Shown one piece after another: positions 47,059 to 56,487 of a DNA stretch of 64,000 bases. How positions within the stretch are numbered: the stretch's first letter is position 1; every line of letters starts with the position of its first letter. The position numbers and the translations under genes were made by a program. The DNA comes from Actinomycetota bacterium (GTDB lineage Bacteria > Actinomycetota > Actinomycetes > JACCUZ01): contig JAVEDI010000067.1 of the NCBI GenBank assembly GCA_030841035.1, positions 17,362 to 81,361 of the forward strand, given 5' to 3'. The notes beneath the pieces are model-generated. The model ran no database searches. It was not told where the DNA came from and saw only the letters and a program-made list of their open reading frames with translations.

Positions 47059-47089
47059 GCGCGCACCTGGCGTGCTGGCCCGTGCGCGC
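47059..47089. terminator. Hairpin between convergent genes, possible bidirectional terminator
   Basis: GCGCGCAC (47059-47066) pairs perfectly with GTGCGCGC (47082-47089) with a 15-base loop in the 45-base gap between two convergent genes. It slightly overlaps the stop of the minus-strand gene. No T-run is present. Confidence 0.5.
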
Positions 47090-48309
47090 TAGTGCTCGCG
47101 GATGCCCCAGGGCGAGCCGTACGCCGTCAGCAGGTCGAGGAAGGGTCGTGGCTCGAACGCCTCGGGCCCCAGAACTCCCCGGCCCTTCCAGGTGCCCGCG
47201 GCGAGCAGCTCCAGGGCGATCACCGGGTTGATGGCCGTCTGCCAGACCACCGCCTGTGACCCGTACTCGTTCATCGACCACTCGTTGTCGACGACGTGGT
47301 AGAGGTAGACCTCGCGAGGGCGCCCCTGCGTGTCGCGTCCCGTCACCCACGTGCCCGCGCAGGTCTTGCCGGTCATCCGGTCGCCGAGGGTCGCCGGGTC
47401 CGGCAGGCACGCGGCCACCACGTCACGGGGCGAGACCTGCACGCCGCCGACCCGCACGGGATCGGTCCGGTCCAGGCCCAGCTTGTGCAGGGTCCTGAGC
47501 ACGCCGATGAACTCCTCCCCCAGGCCGTACTTGAAGGTCACGCGGCGCGCGTCCAGCCAGCGCGGGACGAGCAGCACCTCCTCGTGCTCGACGTTGACGC
47601 ACTCGACGGGACCGATCCCCTCCGGGAAGTCGAAGACCTCGGGCTCGCTGAACGGCGGTGTCGTGAACCAGCCGCGCTCCTTCTCCCACACCACCGGCGG
47701 GTTGAGGCACTCCTCGATCGTCGTCCAGATGGAGAAGGAGGGAGCGAAAGCCGGCCTCCCGTCGGGACCGAGCACCTGCAGGTCGGCGCCGTCGCGCACG
47801 CCGATCTCGTCGATCTCGCCGAACAGCTCGTCGGTCGCGTAGCGCGCGAACACGTCGGAGAGGCCCGGCTCGACCCCCATGCCCACGAGGGCCAGCCGCC
47901 CGGCGGCCTGCCAGTCCTCGCTCTTGGCGAACTGCTCGTCGCCGAGCTTGACGCCGGTCAGCTCGTACGGCGACACCGGGTGCGGCCGCGACAGCGACAT
48001 GGCCATGTCCAGGTAGTCGGCACCGGAGGCGAACGCGCCGTCGAAGACCGGCATGACGAAGCGGGGATCGACGGCGTTGAGGACGTGCGTCGCACCGTGC
48101 TCGCGGCACAGCGCCGCGACCGCGTCGGCCGAGGAGGCGTCGACCTGCGCGGCGACGAACCGGCCGTCGCCGACGTAGCGCTCCACGGCGCGCTGCGCCC
48201 GCCCGACGTCCTGGTCGGCCACGACCATCGCGTCGAAGAAGTCGCGCCGGGCGGCGATGCCGACCGCTGCCGACCCGACGCCGCCGGCCCCTACGACGAG
48301 AATCCTCAT
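47089..48309 (-). CDS. Saccharopine dehydrogenase family, carboxynorspermidine dehydrogenase-like
   Basis: The 406-residue protein begins with a Rossmann fold RILVVGAGGVGSAAVGIAARR. It has the family features HVLNAVDPRFVMPVFDGA, ADYLDMAMSL, LVGMGVEPGLSDVFARYA, and near the C-terminus CLPDPATLGDRMTGKTCAGTWV and YHVVDNEWSMNEYGSQAVVWQT. From memory this C-terminal pattern resembles carboxynorspermidine/carboxyspermidine dehydrogenases and lysine dehydrogenases more than saccharopine dehydrogenase proper. Carboxynorspermidine enzymes couple aspartate semialdehyde with a diamine; an agmatinase gene lies 13 bases upstream in the same operon. The start has a strong AGGAGG. The exact reaction is not established. 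Confidence 0.82.
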   Translation of the reverse strand: MRILVVGAGGVGSAAVGIAARRDFFDAMVVADQDVGRAQRAVERYVGDGRFVAAQVDASSADAVAALCREHGATHVLNAVDPRFVMPVFDGAFASGADYLDMAMSLSRPHPVSPYELTGVKLGDEQFAKSEDWQAAGRLALVGMGVEPGLSDVFARYATDELFGEIDEIGVRDGADLQVLGPDGRPAFAPSFSIWTTIEECLNPPVVWEKERGWFTTPPFSEPEVFDFPEGIGPVECVNVEHEEVLLVPRWLDARRVTFKYGLGEEFIGVLRTLHKLGLDRTDPVRVGGVQVSPRDVVAACLPDPATLGDRMTGKTCAGTWVTGRDTQGRPREVYLYHVVDNEWSMNEYGSQAVVWQTAINPVIALELLAAGTWKGRGVLGPEAFEPRPFLDLLTAYGSPWGIREH

Positions 48310-48322
48310 GACCTGTTCCTCC

Positions 48323-49324
48323 TCAGCGGTCCCCGAGCAGCGGGCGACGCGGGTCCCAGGTGTTCCCCTGCCGGCGTGCGGCGATACCGGAGAGCGCCTC
48401 GAGCACCACGCGATTGGCCAGCGCCGCGGTGATGTCGGCGTGGTCGTAGGGCGGTGACACCTCGACGACGTCGACACCGACCACGGGCAGCTCCAGCGCC
48501 ACACGACGTACGGCGTCCAGCAGCGCGCGTGCCGACAGACCACCGGGCTCCGGGGTCCCCGTGCCCGGTGCGTGCCCCGGGTCGGCCACGTCGATGTCGA
48601 CGGAGAGGAAGACCCCCTCGCAGTCATCGACGGCGATGGCGAAGGCCTCGTCGAGACACTCGTCGAGTCCGCGCGCGCCGATCTCGCCCATCTCGTAGGA
48701 CCGCATGCGCTGCTCGGCCATCCAGTCCAGCGTGGCGGGCGGCGGCCAGTAGCCACGCAGGCCGATCTGCAGGAACCGGTCGCCCCGCGCAGCGCCCGAC
48801 TCGATGAGCCGGCGCATCGGCTGCCCGTGACCGTAGAGCGAGCCGAACTCGATGTCGCCGGTGTCGGCGTGGGCGTCGAAGTGCACGACGCTGACCCGTC
48901 CGGCACCGTAGCGGCGGGCGACCCCGGTGACGTCGGCGAGCGTGATGGAGTGGTCGCCACCGAGCACGACCGGGATCGCGCCGGCCGACACGATCGTCGC
49001 GACCGCGTCGGTGAGCGCCGCCAACGACCGCTCGATGTCACCCGGCGGCATCTCGACGTCACCCGCATCGGTGACCCGCAGGTCCCGCAGCGCGTCGACG
49101 CGCAGCGCGAGATGAGGACGTGATCCGTCGTGCGGGAGGTAGTCGGTGGATCGGATGGCCTGCGGGCCGAAGCGGGCGCCGGGCCGGTGGGACGTGCCAC
49201 CGTCGAACGGGGCACCGAGCACCACGACGTCGGCGTCGGCGAACGTCGCCGGCTCGCCGAGGTCGCACCGCTCGACGCCGAGGAAGGTGATGTCCGGGCC
49301 GAACATCGGGCCGTAGCGCGTCAT
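48323..49324 (-). CDS. speB: Agmatinase / ureohydrolase
   Basis: The 333-residue ureohydrolase has the binuclear manganese motifs GGDHSITL, VHFDAHADT and SVDIDVADPGHAPGTGTPEPGG. Agmatinase hydrolyses agmatine to putrescine and urea. Guanidinobutyrase or other relatives share these motifs, so substrate is inferred from the operon with polyamine transport and oxidation genes. It lies 13 bases before the saccharopine dehydrogenase-like gene, and 30 bases after the FAD oxidoreductase. Length is normal for the family. Confidence 0.9.
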   Translation of the reverse strand: MTRYGPMFGPDITFLGVERCDLGEPATFADADVVVLGAPFDGGTSHRPGARFGPQAIRSTDYLPHDGSRPHLALRVDALRDLRVTDAGDVEMPPGDIERSLAALTDAVATIVSAGAIPVVLGGDHSITLADVTGVARRYGAGRVSVVHFDAHADTGDIEFGSLYGHGQPMRRLIESGAARGDRFLQIGLRGYWPPPATLDWMAEQRMRSYEMGEIGARGLDECLDEAFAIAVDDCEGVFLSVDIDVADPGHAPGTGTPEPGGLSARALLDAVRRVALELPVVGVDVVEVSPPYDHADITAALANRVVLEALSGIAARRQGNTWDPRRPLLGDR

Positions 49325-49354
49325 CGGGCGATCATCGCGCGAGGCCGGTGGAGA

Positions 49355-50770
49355 TCACGAGTCGAAGCCCAGGCCGAGCCGGTCGAGGGTCCGCAACCAA
49401 GGCCCCCGCCGGCCGTCGTTCGCGTCAGCCTTCGCCGCGGCCCGGCGGGTCAGCTCGATGCCGGCCCAGCGCAACGGCTCCGGCGGGAACGGCAGCGGCT
49501 TGGTGCGCACCATCGACAGCCGGGTGCGCTCGGTCGCCCGCCCGTCGAGCAGGTCGAGCAGGACCTGCGCGCCGAAGCGGGTCGAGCCGACGCCCAGGCC
49601 GGTGTAGCCGGCGCAGTAGGCGACCCGGCCGCGCAGCGCCGTGCCCCAGAACGCGCAGAACCGCGAGCAGGTGTCGATGACGCCTCCCCAGGCATGGCTG
49701 AAACGCAGGCCGCGCAGCTGCGGGAAGGTGGCGAAGAAGTGCTCCGCGAGCCGGGCGGAGGTCTCGGGCTCGCGCCCGAGGTCATCGCTCGTGCCCCCGC
49801 CGAACCGGTAGACCGCGTCGTAGCCGCCCCACAGGATGCGGCCGTCGGCGGTGAGGCGGTAGTAGTGGAACAGGTTGCCCGCGTCGGACAGCCCCTCCCG
49901 CTGCGCCCATCCGATCGCGGCCCGCTGCAGAGCCGTCAACGGCTCGGTGACGAGCACGTAGTCCCAGACCGGCACGACGAAGGAGCCCAGGCGGCGCAGC
50001 AGGTGCGAGAGGGCACCGGTGCCCAGCGCGACGTGGCGCGCGCGCACGTCGCCGTACGCCGTCTGCAGCACGACGCCGTCGGCGTCACCCCGCAGCCGTT
50101 GGACCGAGGTGTTCTCGTGCAGCCGCACGCCCGCCTCGAGACAGGCGCTGCGCAGTCCGCGCGCCAAGCGGGCCGGGTCGACCATGGCCACGCCGGAGCG
50201 GTCGAGCAACCCACCGACGTACGTCGGCGAGTCGACCCGTGAGCGCACCTGATCGCGATCGAGCAGCTGCAGCGCGCCGCCGTGGCGGGCCGCCAGAGCC
50301 GGCAGCTCGGCCAGCTCCGCCATGTGCCAGTCGGCCGTCGCCACCTGCAGCTCACCGGTGCGTTCCCAGCCGCAGTCGATGTCGCGCGCGGTGACCGTGG
50401 CCTCGATCTGTTCCAGGTTCTCCCGGCCCAGCCGCTCCAGGGTGTCCAGCTCGTCGGGGAACCGGTCGAGGCCGTTGCGCAGCCCGTGGGTCAGGCTGGC
50501 AGAGCAGAAGCCGCCGTTGCGGCCGGACGCCGCCCAGCCCGACTCGCGCGCCTCGAGGACGACGACGTCACGGCGCGGGTCGCGCTCCTTCGCGAGCAGG
50601 GCGGTCCAGAGCCCGGTGTAGCCGGCACCGACCACCGCGAGGTCGGTGGTGACCCGACCGACCAGCGTCGGTGCCGCGTCCAGCGGGGGCAGCGCGTCGA
50701 TCCAGTACGGCGCGTGGCGCACCTGCTCCAGCGACTGCAGGGCCTCGGTGCGCGGCGCGGCGACCGTCAC
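49355..50770 (-). CDS. FAD-dependent amine oxidoreductase (DadA/PuuB-like), first copy
   Basis: The 471-residue flavoprotein has the Rossmann motif TDLAVVGAGYTGLWTALLA, EARESGWAASGRNGGFCSASL, a substrate domain, and GRVAYCAGYTGLGVGSTRFGAQVLLDL near the C-terminus. Members oxidise secondary or primary amines, for example gamma-glutamylputrescine (PuuB). The GTG at 50770 overlaps the permease stop by four bases. A paralog is encoded at 61.7-63.1 kb. Substrate is probably a polyamine derivative, inferred from the operon. Confidence 0.88.
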   Translation of the reverse strand: MTVAAPRTEALQSLEQVRHAPYWIDALPPLDAAPTLVGRVTTDLAVVGAGYTGLWTALLAKERDPRRDVVVLEARESGWAASGRNGGFCSASLTHGLRNGLDRFPDELDTLERLGRENLEQIEATVTARDIDCGWERTGELQVATADWHMAELAELPALAARHGGALQLLDRDQVRSRVDSPTYVGGLLDRSGVAMVDPARLARGLRSACLEAGVRLHENTSVQRLRGDADGVVLQTAYGDVRARHVALGTGALSHLLRRLGSFVVPVWDYVLVTEPLTALQRAAIGWAQREGLSDAGNLFHYYRLTADGRILWGGYDAVYRFGGGTSDDLGREPETSARLAEHFFATFPQLRGLRFSHAWGGVIDTCSRFCAFWGTALRGRVAYCAGYTGLGVGSTRFGAQVLLDLLDGRATERTRLSMVRTKPLPFPPEPLRWAGIELTRRAAAKADANDGRRGPWLRTLDRLGLGFDS

Positions 50771-51633
50771 GCCCGGCCGGCGCGGCGACTCGAGACCAGC
50801 TGACCCGTGACGACGGCGGCGAGGGCGAGCAGGAACATCAGCGTCCCGATCACGTTGATCTGCACCGGCGTGCCTCGCTGCGCGGCGCCCCAGACGTACA
50901 TCGGGAAGGTCACCGAGCTCGTGGTCGCGTTGAAGTTGGTGATGATGTAGTCGTCGAACGACAGCGAGAACGCCAGCAGCGCGCCGGCAGCGATGCCCGG
51001 TGCCACCAGCGGGAAGGTGACCCGCCAGAACGCCTGGAACTCGTTGGCGTACAGGTCCGCCGCCGCCTGCTCGAGCCGCGGGTCGAGTCCGGCGATGCGG
51101 GCCTTCACCGTCACCACGACGAAGCTGACGCAGAACATCACGTGGGCGATCAGGATCGCGGTCGTGCCGAGCGGGATCTTGAGGTTCAGGAACAGGGTCA
51201 GCAGCGACGAGCCCATCACGACCTCGGGCGTCGCCATCGGCATGAAGATGAGCAGGTTGGTCTGTGGCCGGCCGCGGAACCGGTGACGGCCCAGCGCGAA
51301 CGCCATCAGCGTGCCGAGCACGGTGGCGCCGATGGTGGCAAGCACGCCGATGCGCAGGCTCAGGGCGAGCGACTCGCACATGCCCGGCGCGCCACAGACG
51401 TTGGTCCACGCGTCGGTCGAGAAGTGCGACCACGTGTAGTTGAAGCGGCCGTTGGGCTTGTTGAACGAGAAGATGATGACGACGACGTTGGGCAGCAGCA
51501 GGTAAACGAAGGCCAGCACCGCGACGATCGCGACGACGTGCTCGCGCAGCCACGTCCAGGGGTTCCGGCGGCGCCTCGCGGGCGACGCGGGGCGCGTGCC
51601 GGTCACCCGCGTCGGTTCCGTGGCGGTGGCCAT
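50767..51633 (-). CDS. potC: Spermidine/putrescine ABC transporter permease (PotC type)
   Basis: The 288-residue integral membrane protein has six transmembrane helices and the ABC permease EAA loop AAADLYANEFQAFWRVTFPLVAPG. The N-terminal part has LPNVVVIIFSFNKPNGRFNYTW, similar to PotC. ATG at 51633 is taken, with GGAG ten bases upstream. It starts one base after the PotB-type gene. It forms the importer with potB, potA and potD. Confidence 0.92.
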   Translation of the reverse strand: MATATEPTRVTGTRPASPARRRRNPWTWLREHVVAIVAVLAFVYLLLPNVVVIIFSFNKPNGRFNYTWSHFSTDAWTNVCGAPGMCESLALSLRIGVLATIGATVLGTLMAFALGRHRFRGRPQTNLLIFMPMATPEVVMGSSLLTLFLNLKIPLGTTAILIAHVMFCVSFVVVTVKARIAGLDPRLEQAAADLYANEFQAFWRVTFPLVAPGIAAGALLAFSLSFDDYIITNFNATTSSVTFPMYVWGAAQRGTPVQINVIGTLMFLLALAAVVTGQLVSSRRAGRA

Positions 51634-51634
51634 G

Positions 51635-52561
51635 TCAGACCAGCTCCTCTGTGCCTGCACGCCGCACGTAGACCGCGACGATGACGAGGATCGCGAGCAT
51701 CAGCGTGAACGACAGTGCTGCTGCGGTGGGGTAGTCGAGCACCCGCAGGAACTGCCCGTCGATGACCTGGCCGATCATCGTCGTCGAGGTGTTGCCGAGC
51801 AGCTTGGAGTTGATGTAGTCGCCCGCCGCGGGGATGAAAGTGAGCAGCGTGCCCGCGACCACGCCGGGCAGCGAGAGCGGCCAGGTCACCTTGCGGAACG
51901 CGGTGAACGGTCTCGCGTAGAGGTCGCCGCCTGCCTCGAGCAGCCGGATGTCGATGCGCTCAAGGCTCGCGTAGAGCGGCAGCACCATGAACGGCAGGAA
52001 GTTGTACGTCAGGCCCATGACGACCGCGAACGGCGTGCTGAGCAGGTCGTTGCCCGCGACGAGGTGCAGCGACCGCAGCAGGTCCATCAGGTGCGTGGCG
52101 CGGAAGAAGCCGACGACAGGGCCGTCGCTGGACAGGATGGTCTGCCAGGCAAGCGTACGGATCAGGAAGCTGGTGAAGAACGGCGCGATGACCAGCACCA
52201 GCAGCACGTTCTTCCAGCGGCCCGCCTTGAAGGCGATGGTGTAGGCCAGCGGGTAGCCGACCAGGAGGCCCAGCACGGTCGCGGTCGCCGCGTAGCCGAA
52301 CGAGCGGAACAGCTGCGAGTGGAACGCGGAGAGCGCGTCGCCGTAGGTGCCGATGTGCCAGGTGAGTGCGTAGCCCTGCTCGATCGAGCCGGTCTGGAGC
52401 GACTGCGACGCCAGGAAGATCATCGGCGCGACGAAGAAGACCAGCAGCCAGGCGACCCCGGGCAGCAGCAGCAGGTAGGGCACCTTGCTGGCGCGCCGCT
52501 TGCGGGGCTCGACCGGCGCCGCCGGCATGCTCCCGCCGGGCACGTGCACGGTGGCGGTCAT
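51635..52561 (-). CDS. potB: Spermidine/putrescine ABC transporter permease (PotB type)
   Basis: The 308-residue permease has six helices, an N-terminal cytoplasmic basic tail, and the EAA loop LEAGGDLYARPFTAFRKVTWPLSLPG near residue 225. It forms the heterodimeric channel with the PotC-type protein. Its start overlaps the potA stop by four bases (ATGA), indicating coupled translation. Confidence 0.92.
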   Translation of the reverse strand: MTATVHVPGGSMPAAPVEPRKRRASKVPYLLLLPGVAWLLVFFVAPMIFLASQSLQTGSIEQGYALTWHIGTYGDALSAFHSQLFRSFGYAATATVLGLLVGYPLAYTIAFKAGRWKNVLLVLVIAPFFTSFLIRTLAWQTILSSDGPVVGFFRATHLMDLLRSLHLVAGNDLLSTPFAVVMGLTYNFLPFMVLPLYASLERIDIRLLEAGGDLYARPFTAFRKVTWPLSLPGVVAGTLLTFIPAAGDYINSKLLGNTSTTMIGQVIDGQFLRVLDYPTAAALSFTLMLAILVIVAVYVRRAGTEELV

Positions 52562-53703
52562 GAGGCGTCGCCCGCCGGGACCAGCTCGCCCTCCTCGCGC
52601 TCGACCCCGGCCTTGGCGTCCTGTCGGGCGTCGAGGCCGAACGTGTGGGCGGGCTCCCAGCTGAGGTAGACCTCCTGACCGGGTCGCAGGATCGGGGCGC
52701 CGTCGTTCTGCCGGACCACGGTGAGCTCCTGGCCGAACCCCAGCTGCACGAGGTACTGCGTGGAGACACCGATGTAGGAGGTGTCGGTGACTGTGCCGAG
52801 GATGGTGTTGGCGCCCGCCGCGGTGGCGTTGACCTGGATCTTCTCCGGGCGCACCCCCATCCAGATGTCATCGCTCTCGCTCGTGCACCGGGCACGCGGC
52901 ATGGTGAACGTCGTGCCCTGTACGTCGACGGTGAGGTGCTCCCCGGACCGGGACGTGACCCGCGCACGGACCAGGTTGGACTGGCCGAGGAAGTTGGCGA
53001 CGAACGTCGTGACCGGGTTCTCGTAGAGGCTGGCCGGGTCGCCGAGCTGCTCGATCCGGCCGTTGTTCATCACGGCGATGGTGTCGGCCATCGTCATGGC
53101 TTCTTCCTGGTCGTGGGTGACGTGCACGAAGGTCAGGCCGACCTCGGTCTGGATGCGCTTGAGCTCCAGCTGCATCTGGCGGCGCAGCTTGAGGTCGAGC
53201 GCACCGAGCGGCTCGTCGAGCAGCAGCACGGAGGGATGGTTGACGATGGCCCGCGCCAGGGCCACCCGCTGCTGCTGACCGCCCGAGAGCTGGGTCGGCT
53301 TGCGCCGGGCCAGGTGCCCCAGCTCGATCAGCTCGAGCACGTCGTCGACCTGCTGCTTCACGTTCTTCGAGCCGCGCCGGCGCAGCCCGAAGGCGACGTT
53401 CTCGAAGATGTCGAGGTGCGGGAACAGCGCGTAGTTCTGGAAGACGGTGTTGACGGGCCGGCGGTAGGGCTTGGTGTCGGTGATGTCGTCCGCGCCGATC
53501 AGGATGCGACCGGCGGTCGGCTCCTCGAGCCCGGCGACCATCCGCAGCGTCGTGGTCTTCCCGCAGCCGGACGGGCCGAGCAGGGCGAAGAACGAGCCCT
53601 GCGGGATCGTCAGGGAGAGGTCGTCGACCGCGACGAAGCTGCCGAACTGCTTGGTGAGCGACTGCAGGTGCAGGTCGCCGCCGGTGCTCGCAGTCTCCGC
53701 CAC
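52558..53703 (-). CDS. potA: Spermidine/putrescine ABC transporter ATP-binding protein
   Basis: The 381-residue ATPase has Walker A LLGPSGCGKTTTLRMV, the Q-loop FQNYALFPHL, signature LSGGQQQRVALARAIV, Walker B VLLLDEPLGALDLKLR and the H-loop VTHDQEEAMTM. A C-terminal TOBE domain (about residues 280-355) follows, as in PotA/UgpC-type importers. It starts four bases after the potD stop. Energises polyamine uptake, by inference from the operon. Confidence 0.94.
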   Translation of the reverse strand: MAETASTGGDLHLQSLTKQFGSFVAVDDLSLTIPQGSFFALLGPSGCGKTTTLRMVAGLEEPTAGRILIGADDITDTKPYRRPVNTVFQNYALFPHLDIFENVAFGLRRRGSKNVKQQVDDVLELIELGHLARRKPTQLSGGQQQRVALARAIVNHPSVLLLDEPLGALDLKLRRQMQLELKRIQTEVGLTFVHVTHDQEEAMTMADTIAVMNNGRIEQLGDPASLYENPVTTFVANFLGQSNLVRARVTSRSGEHLTVDVQGTTFTMPRARCTSESDDIWMGVRPEKIQVNATAAGANTILGTVTDTSYIGVSTQYLVQLGFGQELTVVRQNDGAPILRPGQEVYLSWEPAHTFGLDARQDAKAGVEREEGELVPAGDAS

Positions 53704-53707
53704 CCGC

Positions 53708-54916
53708 TCAGCCCCCGACCAGGCTCTGGAAAGCCTTGTTGTACCTGGTCTCCTCGTCGGCGCTCAGGCCGCGGAAGACGTGGGCCTTGTCGAGGGTCGC
53801 CGCCGACGGGAAGATCAGCTGGTTCGTGGCGACGGACGGGTCCTGCTTCTGCAGCACCTCCTTGGCGCCGGCCACCGGGGGAATGTAGTTGACGTAGTCC
53901 TCTACGGCCGCCATCACGGCGGGGTCGTAGTAGTAGTCGATCAGCTTCTCGGCGTTGGTCTTGTGCTGCGCCTGGTTGGGGATCACGAAGTTGTCCGACC
54001 AGATCATGTGGCCGGTGGCCGGCAGCACGTAGCCCAGCGAGGGGTTGTCCGCCTTGAGCTGCACCACGTCGCCGGTCCAGGCCAGGCAGGCCGCGATGTC
54101 CCCGGACGCCAGTCCCTTGCCGTACTCGTTGCCGGTGAAGCCCTTGACCTGCCCGCTGTCGACGACCTTCTGCAGCTTGTCCATGGCAGCGTTGAAGTCG
54201 TCGTCGGTGAAGCTCGCCGGGTCCTTGCCCATCGACAGCAGGGTCAGCCCGACGGTGTCGCGCATCTCGGTCAGCAGGGTGACCTTGCCCTTGAGCGCCG
54301 GATCGGTGAGCAGCTGGTCGATGGTCTCGACCTTCTTGCCGCCGGTGGACTTCGGGTTGTAGGCGATGCCGGTGAAGCCGCTCTGCCACGGCAGCGAATA
54401 GAGCCGACCCTTGTCGAACTCGACGTTGCGCAGGTTCGGCTCGAGGTTCTTGGCGTTGGGGATGTTGGCCTGGTCCAGCTTCTGCACCCAGCCGAGCCGG
54501 ATCAGGCGCGAGGCCATCCAGTCGGTGCTGACCCAGACGTCCCGGCCGGTGTCCTTGTTGGCCGCCAGCTGCGGCTTGACCTTGGCGAAGAACTCGTCGT
54601 TGTCGTTGTAGTCCTCGACGTAGTTGACCTTGATGCCGGTCTTGGCGGTGAACGCGTCGATCGTCGGGCGCTTCTTGGTCTTGTCGTCGACGTCGATGTA
54701 CTCGGGCCAGTTCGACCAGTTGACGATCTTCTCCGAGCTGCTCTTGTCGGTGGCCGCCCGGTCCTTGGCGGCCACCTTCTTGGTCGCGGTGCCGGCGGTG
54801 CCGCACGCTGTGAGCCCGGCCGCCACGGCCGCCCCGCCGACCCCCCGCAGGAGCGTGCGGCGGGAGAGGAGGCCGCGCATCAGGGCGGGGGAGAAGCCGC
54901 CGACGGGCTCAGTCAT
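53708..54916 (-). CDS. potD: Polyamine ABC transporter substrate-binding lipoprotein (PotD type)
   Basis: The 402-residue protein has a TAT-like signal (SRRTLLRGVGG, Arg19-Arg20), a hydrophobic helix and a lipobox cysteine (LTAC, Cys38), so it is a membrane-anchored lipoprotein. The mature part resembles PotD/PotF periplasmic-type binding proteins: IVNWSNWPEYIDVDD at the N-terminus, DVWVSTDWMASRLI, LPWQSGFTGIAYN and AACLAWTGDVVQL. The ATG at 54916 is the last of the frame with a leader; a frame open to 56.8 kb is the shadow of the aldehyde dehydrogenase. It probably delivers putrescine or spermidine. Confidence 0.93.
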   Translation of the reverse strand: MTEPVGGFSPALMRGLLSRRTLLRGVGGAAVAAGLTACGTAGTATKKVAAKDRAATDKSSSEKIVNWSNWPEYIDVDDKTKKRPTIDAFTAKTGIKVNYVEDYNDNDEFFAKVKPQLAANKDTGRDVWVSTDWMASRLIRLGWVQKLDQANIPNAKNLEPNLRNVEFDKGRLYSLPWQSGFTGIAYNPKSTGGKKVETIDQLLTDPALKGKVTLLTEMRDTVGLTLLSMGKDPASFTDDDFNAAMDKLQKVVDSGQVKGFTGNEYGKGLASGDIAACLAWTGDVVQLKADNPSLGYVLPATGHMIWSDNFVIPNQAQHKTNAEKLIDYYYDPAVMAAVEDYVNYIPPVAGAKEVLQKQDPSVATNQLIFPSAATLDKAHVFRGLSADEETRYNKAFQSLVGG

Positions 54917-54966
54917 GGAGTGTCGATCCTTAATGGTGCGGTGGGTGCTGTCACCGTGATCGGTGC

Positions 54967-56442
54967 TCAGCTGCTGAAAATCGTACGGTGCCACTGCTTC
55001 CTGGCCGCGCCGGTCGTGTCGTACATCACGTGCTTGACGTTGGTGTACTCGTCGAAGGAGTAGAGCGACATGTCCTTGCCGAACCCCGACGCCTTGTAGC
55101 CGCCGTGCGGCATCTCGCTGATGATCGGGATGTGGTCGTTGAGCCACACGCAGCCCGCACGGATCTGGCGCATGGCCCGCAGCGAGCGGAACACGTCGCG
55201 GGTCCAGGCCGAGGCCGCTAGCCCGTAGGGCGTGTCGTTGGCCAGCTCGATCCCCTGGTCGTCGGAGTCGAAGGGCAGGACGACGAGCACCGGCCCGAAG
55301 ACCTCGTCCTGCACGATCTCCGAACGCTGCGCGGCCCCGGTGACCAGGGTCGGCTCGTAGTAGGCGCCGCGGGCGAGCGCCCCGCCGGGCACCGCACCGC
55401 CGCGCACGATCTTGGCGCCGGCGGCCCGCGCGCGCTCGACGAAACCCGCGACGCGCTCCTGCTGGCGGCCCGAGATGAGCGGCCCCTGGTCGGTCGTCGG
55501 GTCGAAGGGGTCGCCGAGCCGAACGGTGTCCATCACGTCGGCCACTCCGGACACGAAGGCGTCGTAGAGGGGGCGTTGGACGTAGGCCCGGGTCGCCGCG
55601 GTGCAGTCCTGGCCGGTGTTGATGAGGGCCGCGGCAACGGCGCCCTGCACGGCCGCCTCCAGGTCGGCGTCGTCGAACACCACGAAGGGCGCCTTCCCGC
55701 CGAGCTCGAGGTGGACCCGCTTGGGCCCGGCCGCGGCCAGCGTCATCACGCGACGACCGACGCCCGACGAGCCGGTGAACGAGACCATGTCGACCTCGGG
55801 GTGCGTGACCAGTGCCTCGCCGGCCACCGGGCCCGTGCCGCTCACGACGTTGAGGACACCGTCGGGCAGCCCGGCCTCGGTGGCCAGCTCGGCGAAGAGC
55901 AGCGCCGTCAGCGGCGTGAGCTCGGCCGGCTTGAGCACGATGGTGTTGCCCGCCGCGATGGCCGGCAGGACCTTCCAGGCCGCCATCTGCAGCGGGTAGT
56001 TCCACGGCGCGATCGAGCCCACGACGCCGATCGCCTCGCGGCGTACCAGCGAGGTGTGGTCGCCGGAGTACTCCGCCGCGGCCCTGCCCTCGAGGTTGCG
56101 CGCGGCACCGGCGAAGAACGCGACGTTGTCGATCGTCCCGGGGACGTCGAAGCCGCTCGAGAGACGGATCGGCTTGCCGGTCTGGCGCGACTCGAGCCGG
56201 GCCATGTCCTCGGCCCGGTCCTCGAGCACCGCGGCGAGCCGGGTGAGCACCGCGGCGCGCTCCACGGGTGCGGCGCCCGACCACTCGGGAAACGCGCTGC
56301 GGGCCGCCGAGACGGCCGCGTCGACCTCGGCCGGGCCGGCGAGAGCGACGGTCTCCACGGTCAGCCCGGTCGCCGGGTCGACCACGTCGTGACGCTCGGA
56401 CGTGGCCGCCTCGCGGCGCCTTCCGGCGACGAACTGGTGCAC
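54967..56442 (-). CDS. Aldehyde dehydrogenase, gamma-aminobutyraldehyde dehydrogenase type, first copy
   Basis: The 491-residue ALDH has IAPWNYPLQMAAWKVLPAIAAGNTIVLKP, the glutamate in HLELGGKAPFVVFDD, the catalytic cysteine in INTGQDCTAATRAYV, and the C-terminal MPHGGYKASGFGKDMSLYSF. That last segment is characteristic of PatD/Prr-type enzymes that oxidise 4-aminobutanal to GABA. The GTG start has GGAGAG seven bases upstream. It heads the eight-gene minus-strand operon. A paralog lies at 58.2-59.7 kb. Substrate inferred from context. Confidence 0.9.
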   Translation of the reverse strand: MHQFVAGRRREAATSERHDVVDPATGLTVETVALAGPAEVDAAVSAARSAFPEWSGAAPVERAAVLTRLAAVLEDRAEDMARLESRQTGKPIRLSSGFDVPGTIDNVAFFAGAARNLEGRAAAEYSGDHTSLVRREAIGVVGSIAPWNYPLQMAAWKVLPAIAAGNTIVLKPAELTPLTALLFAELATEAGLPDGVLNVVSGTGPVAGEALVTHPEVDMVSFTGSSGVGRRVMTLAAAGPKRVHLELGGKAPFVVFDDADLEAAVQGAVAAALINTGQDCTAATRAYVQRPLYDAFVSGVADVMDTVRLGDPFDPTTDQGPLISGRQQERVAGFVERARAAGAKIVRGGAVPGGALARGAYYEPTLVTGAAQRSEIVQDEVFGPVLVVLPFDSDDQGIELANDTPYGLAASAWTRDVFRSLRAMRQIRAGCVWLNDHIPIISEMPHGGYKASGFGKDMSLYSFDEYTNVKHVMYDTTGAARKQWHRTIFSS

Positions 56443-56487
56443 CCGGGCTCTCTCCGTCTTCTCCCCACCGGACGTTTCTTTGTGGCG

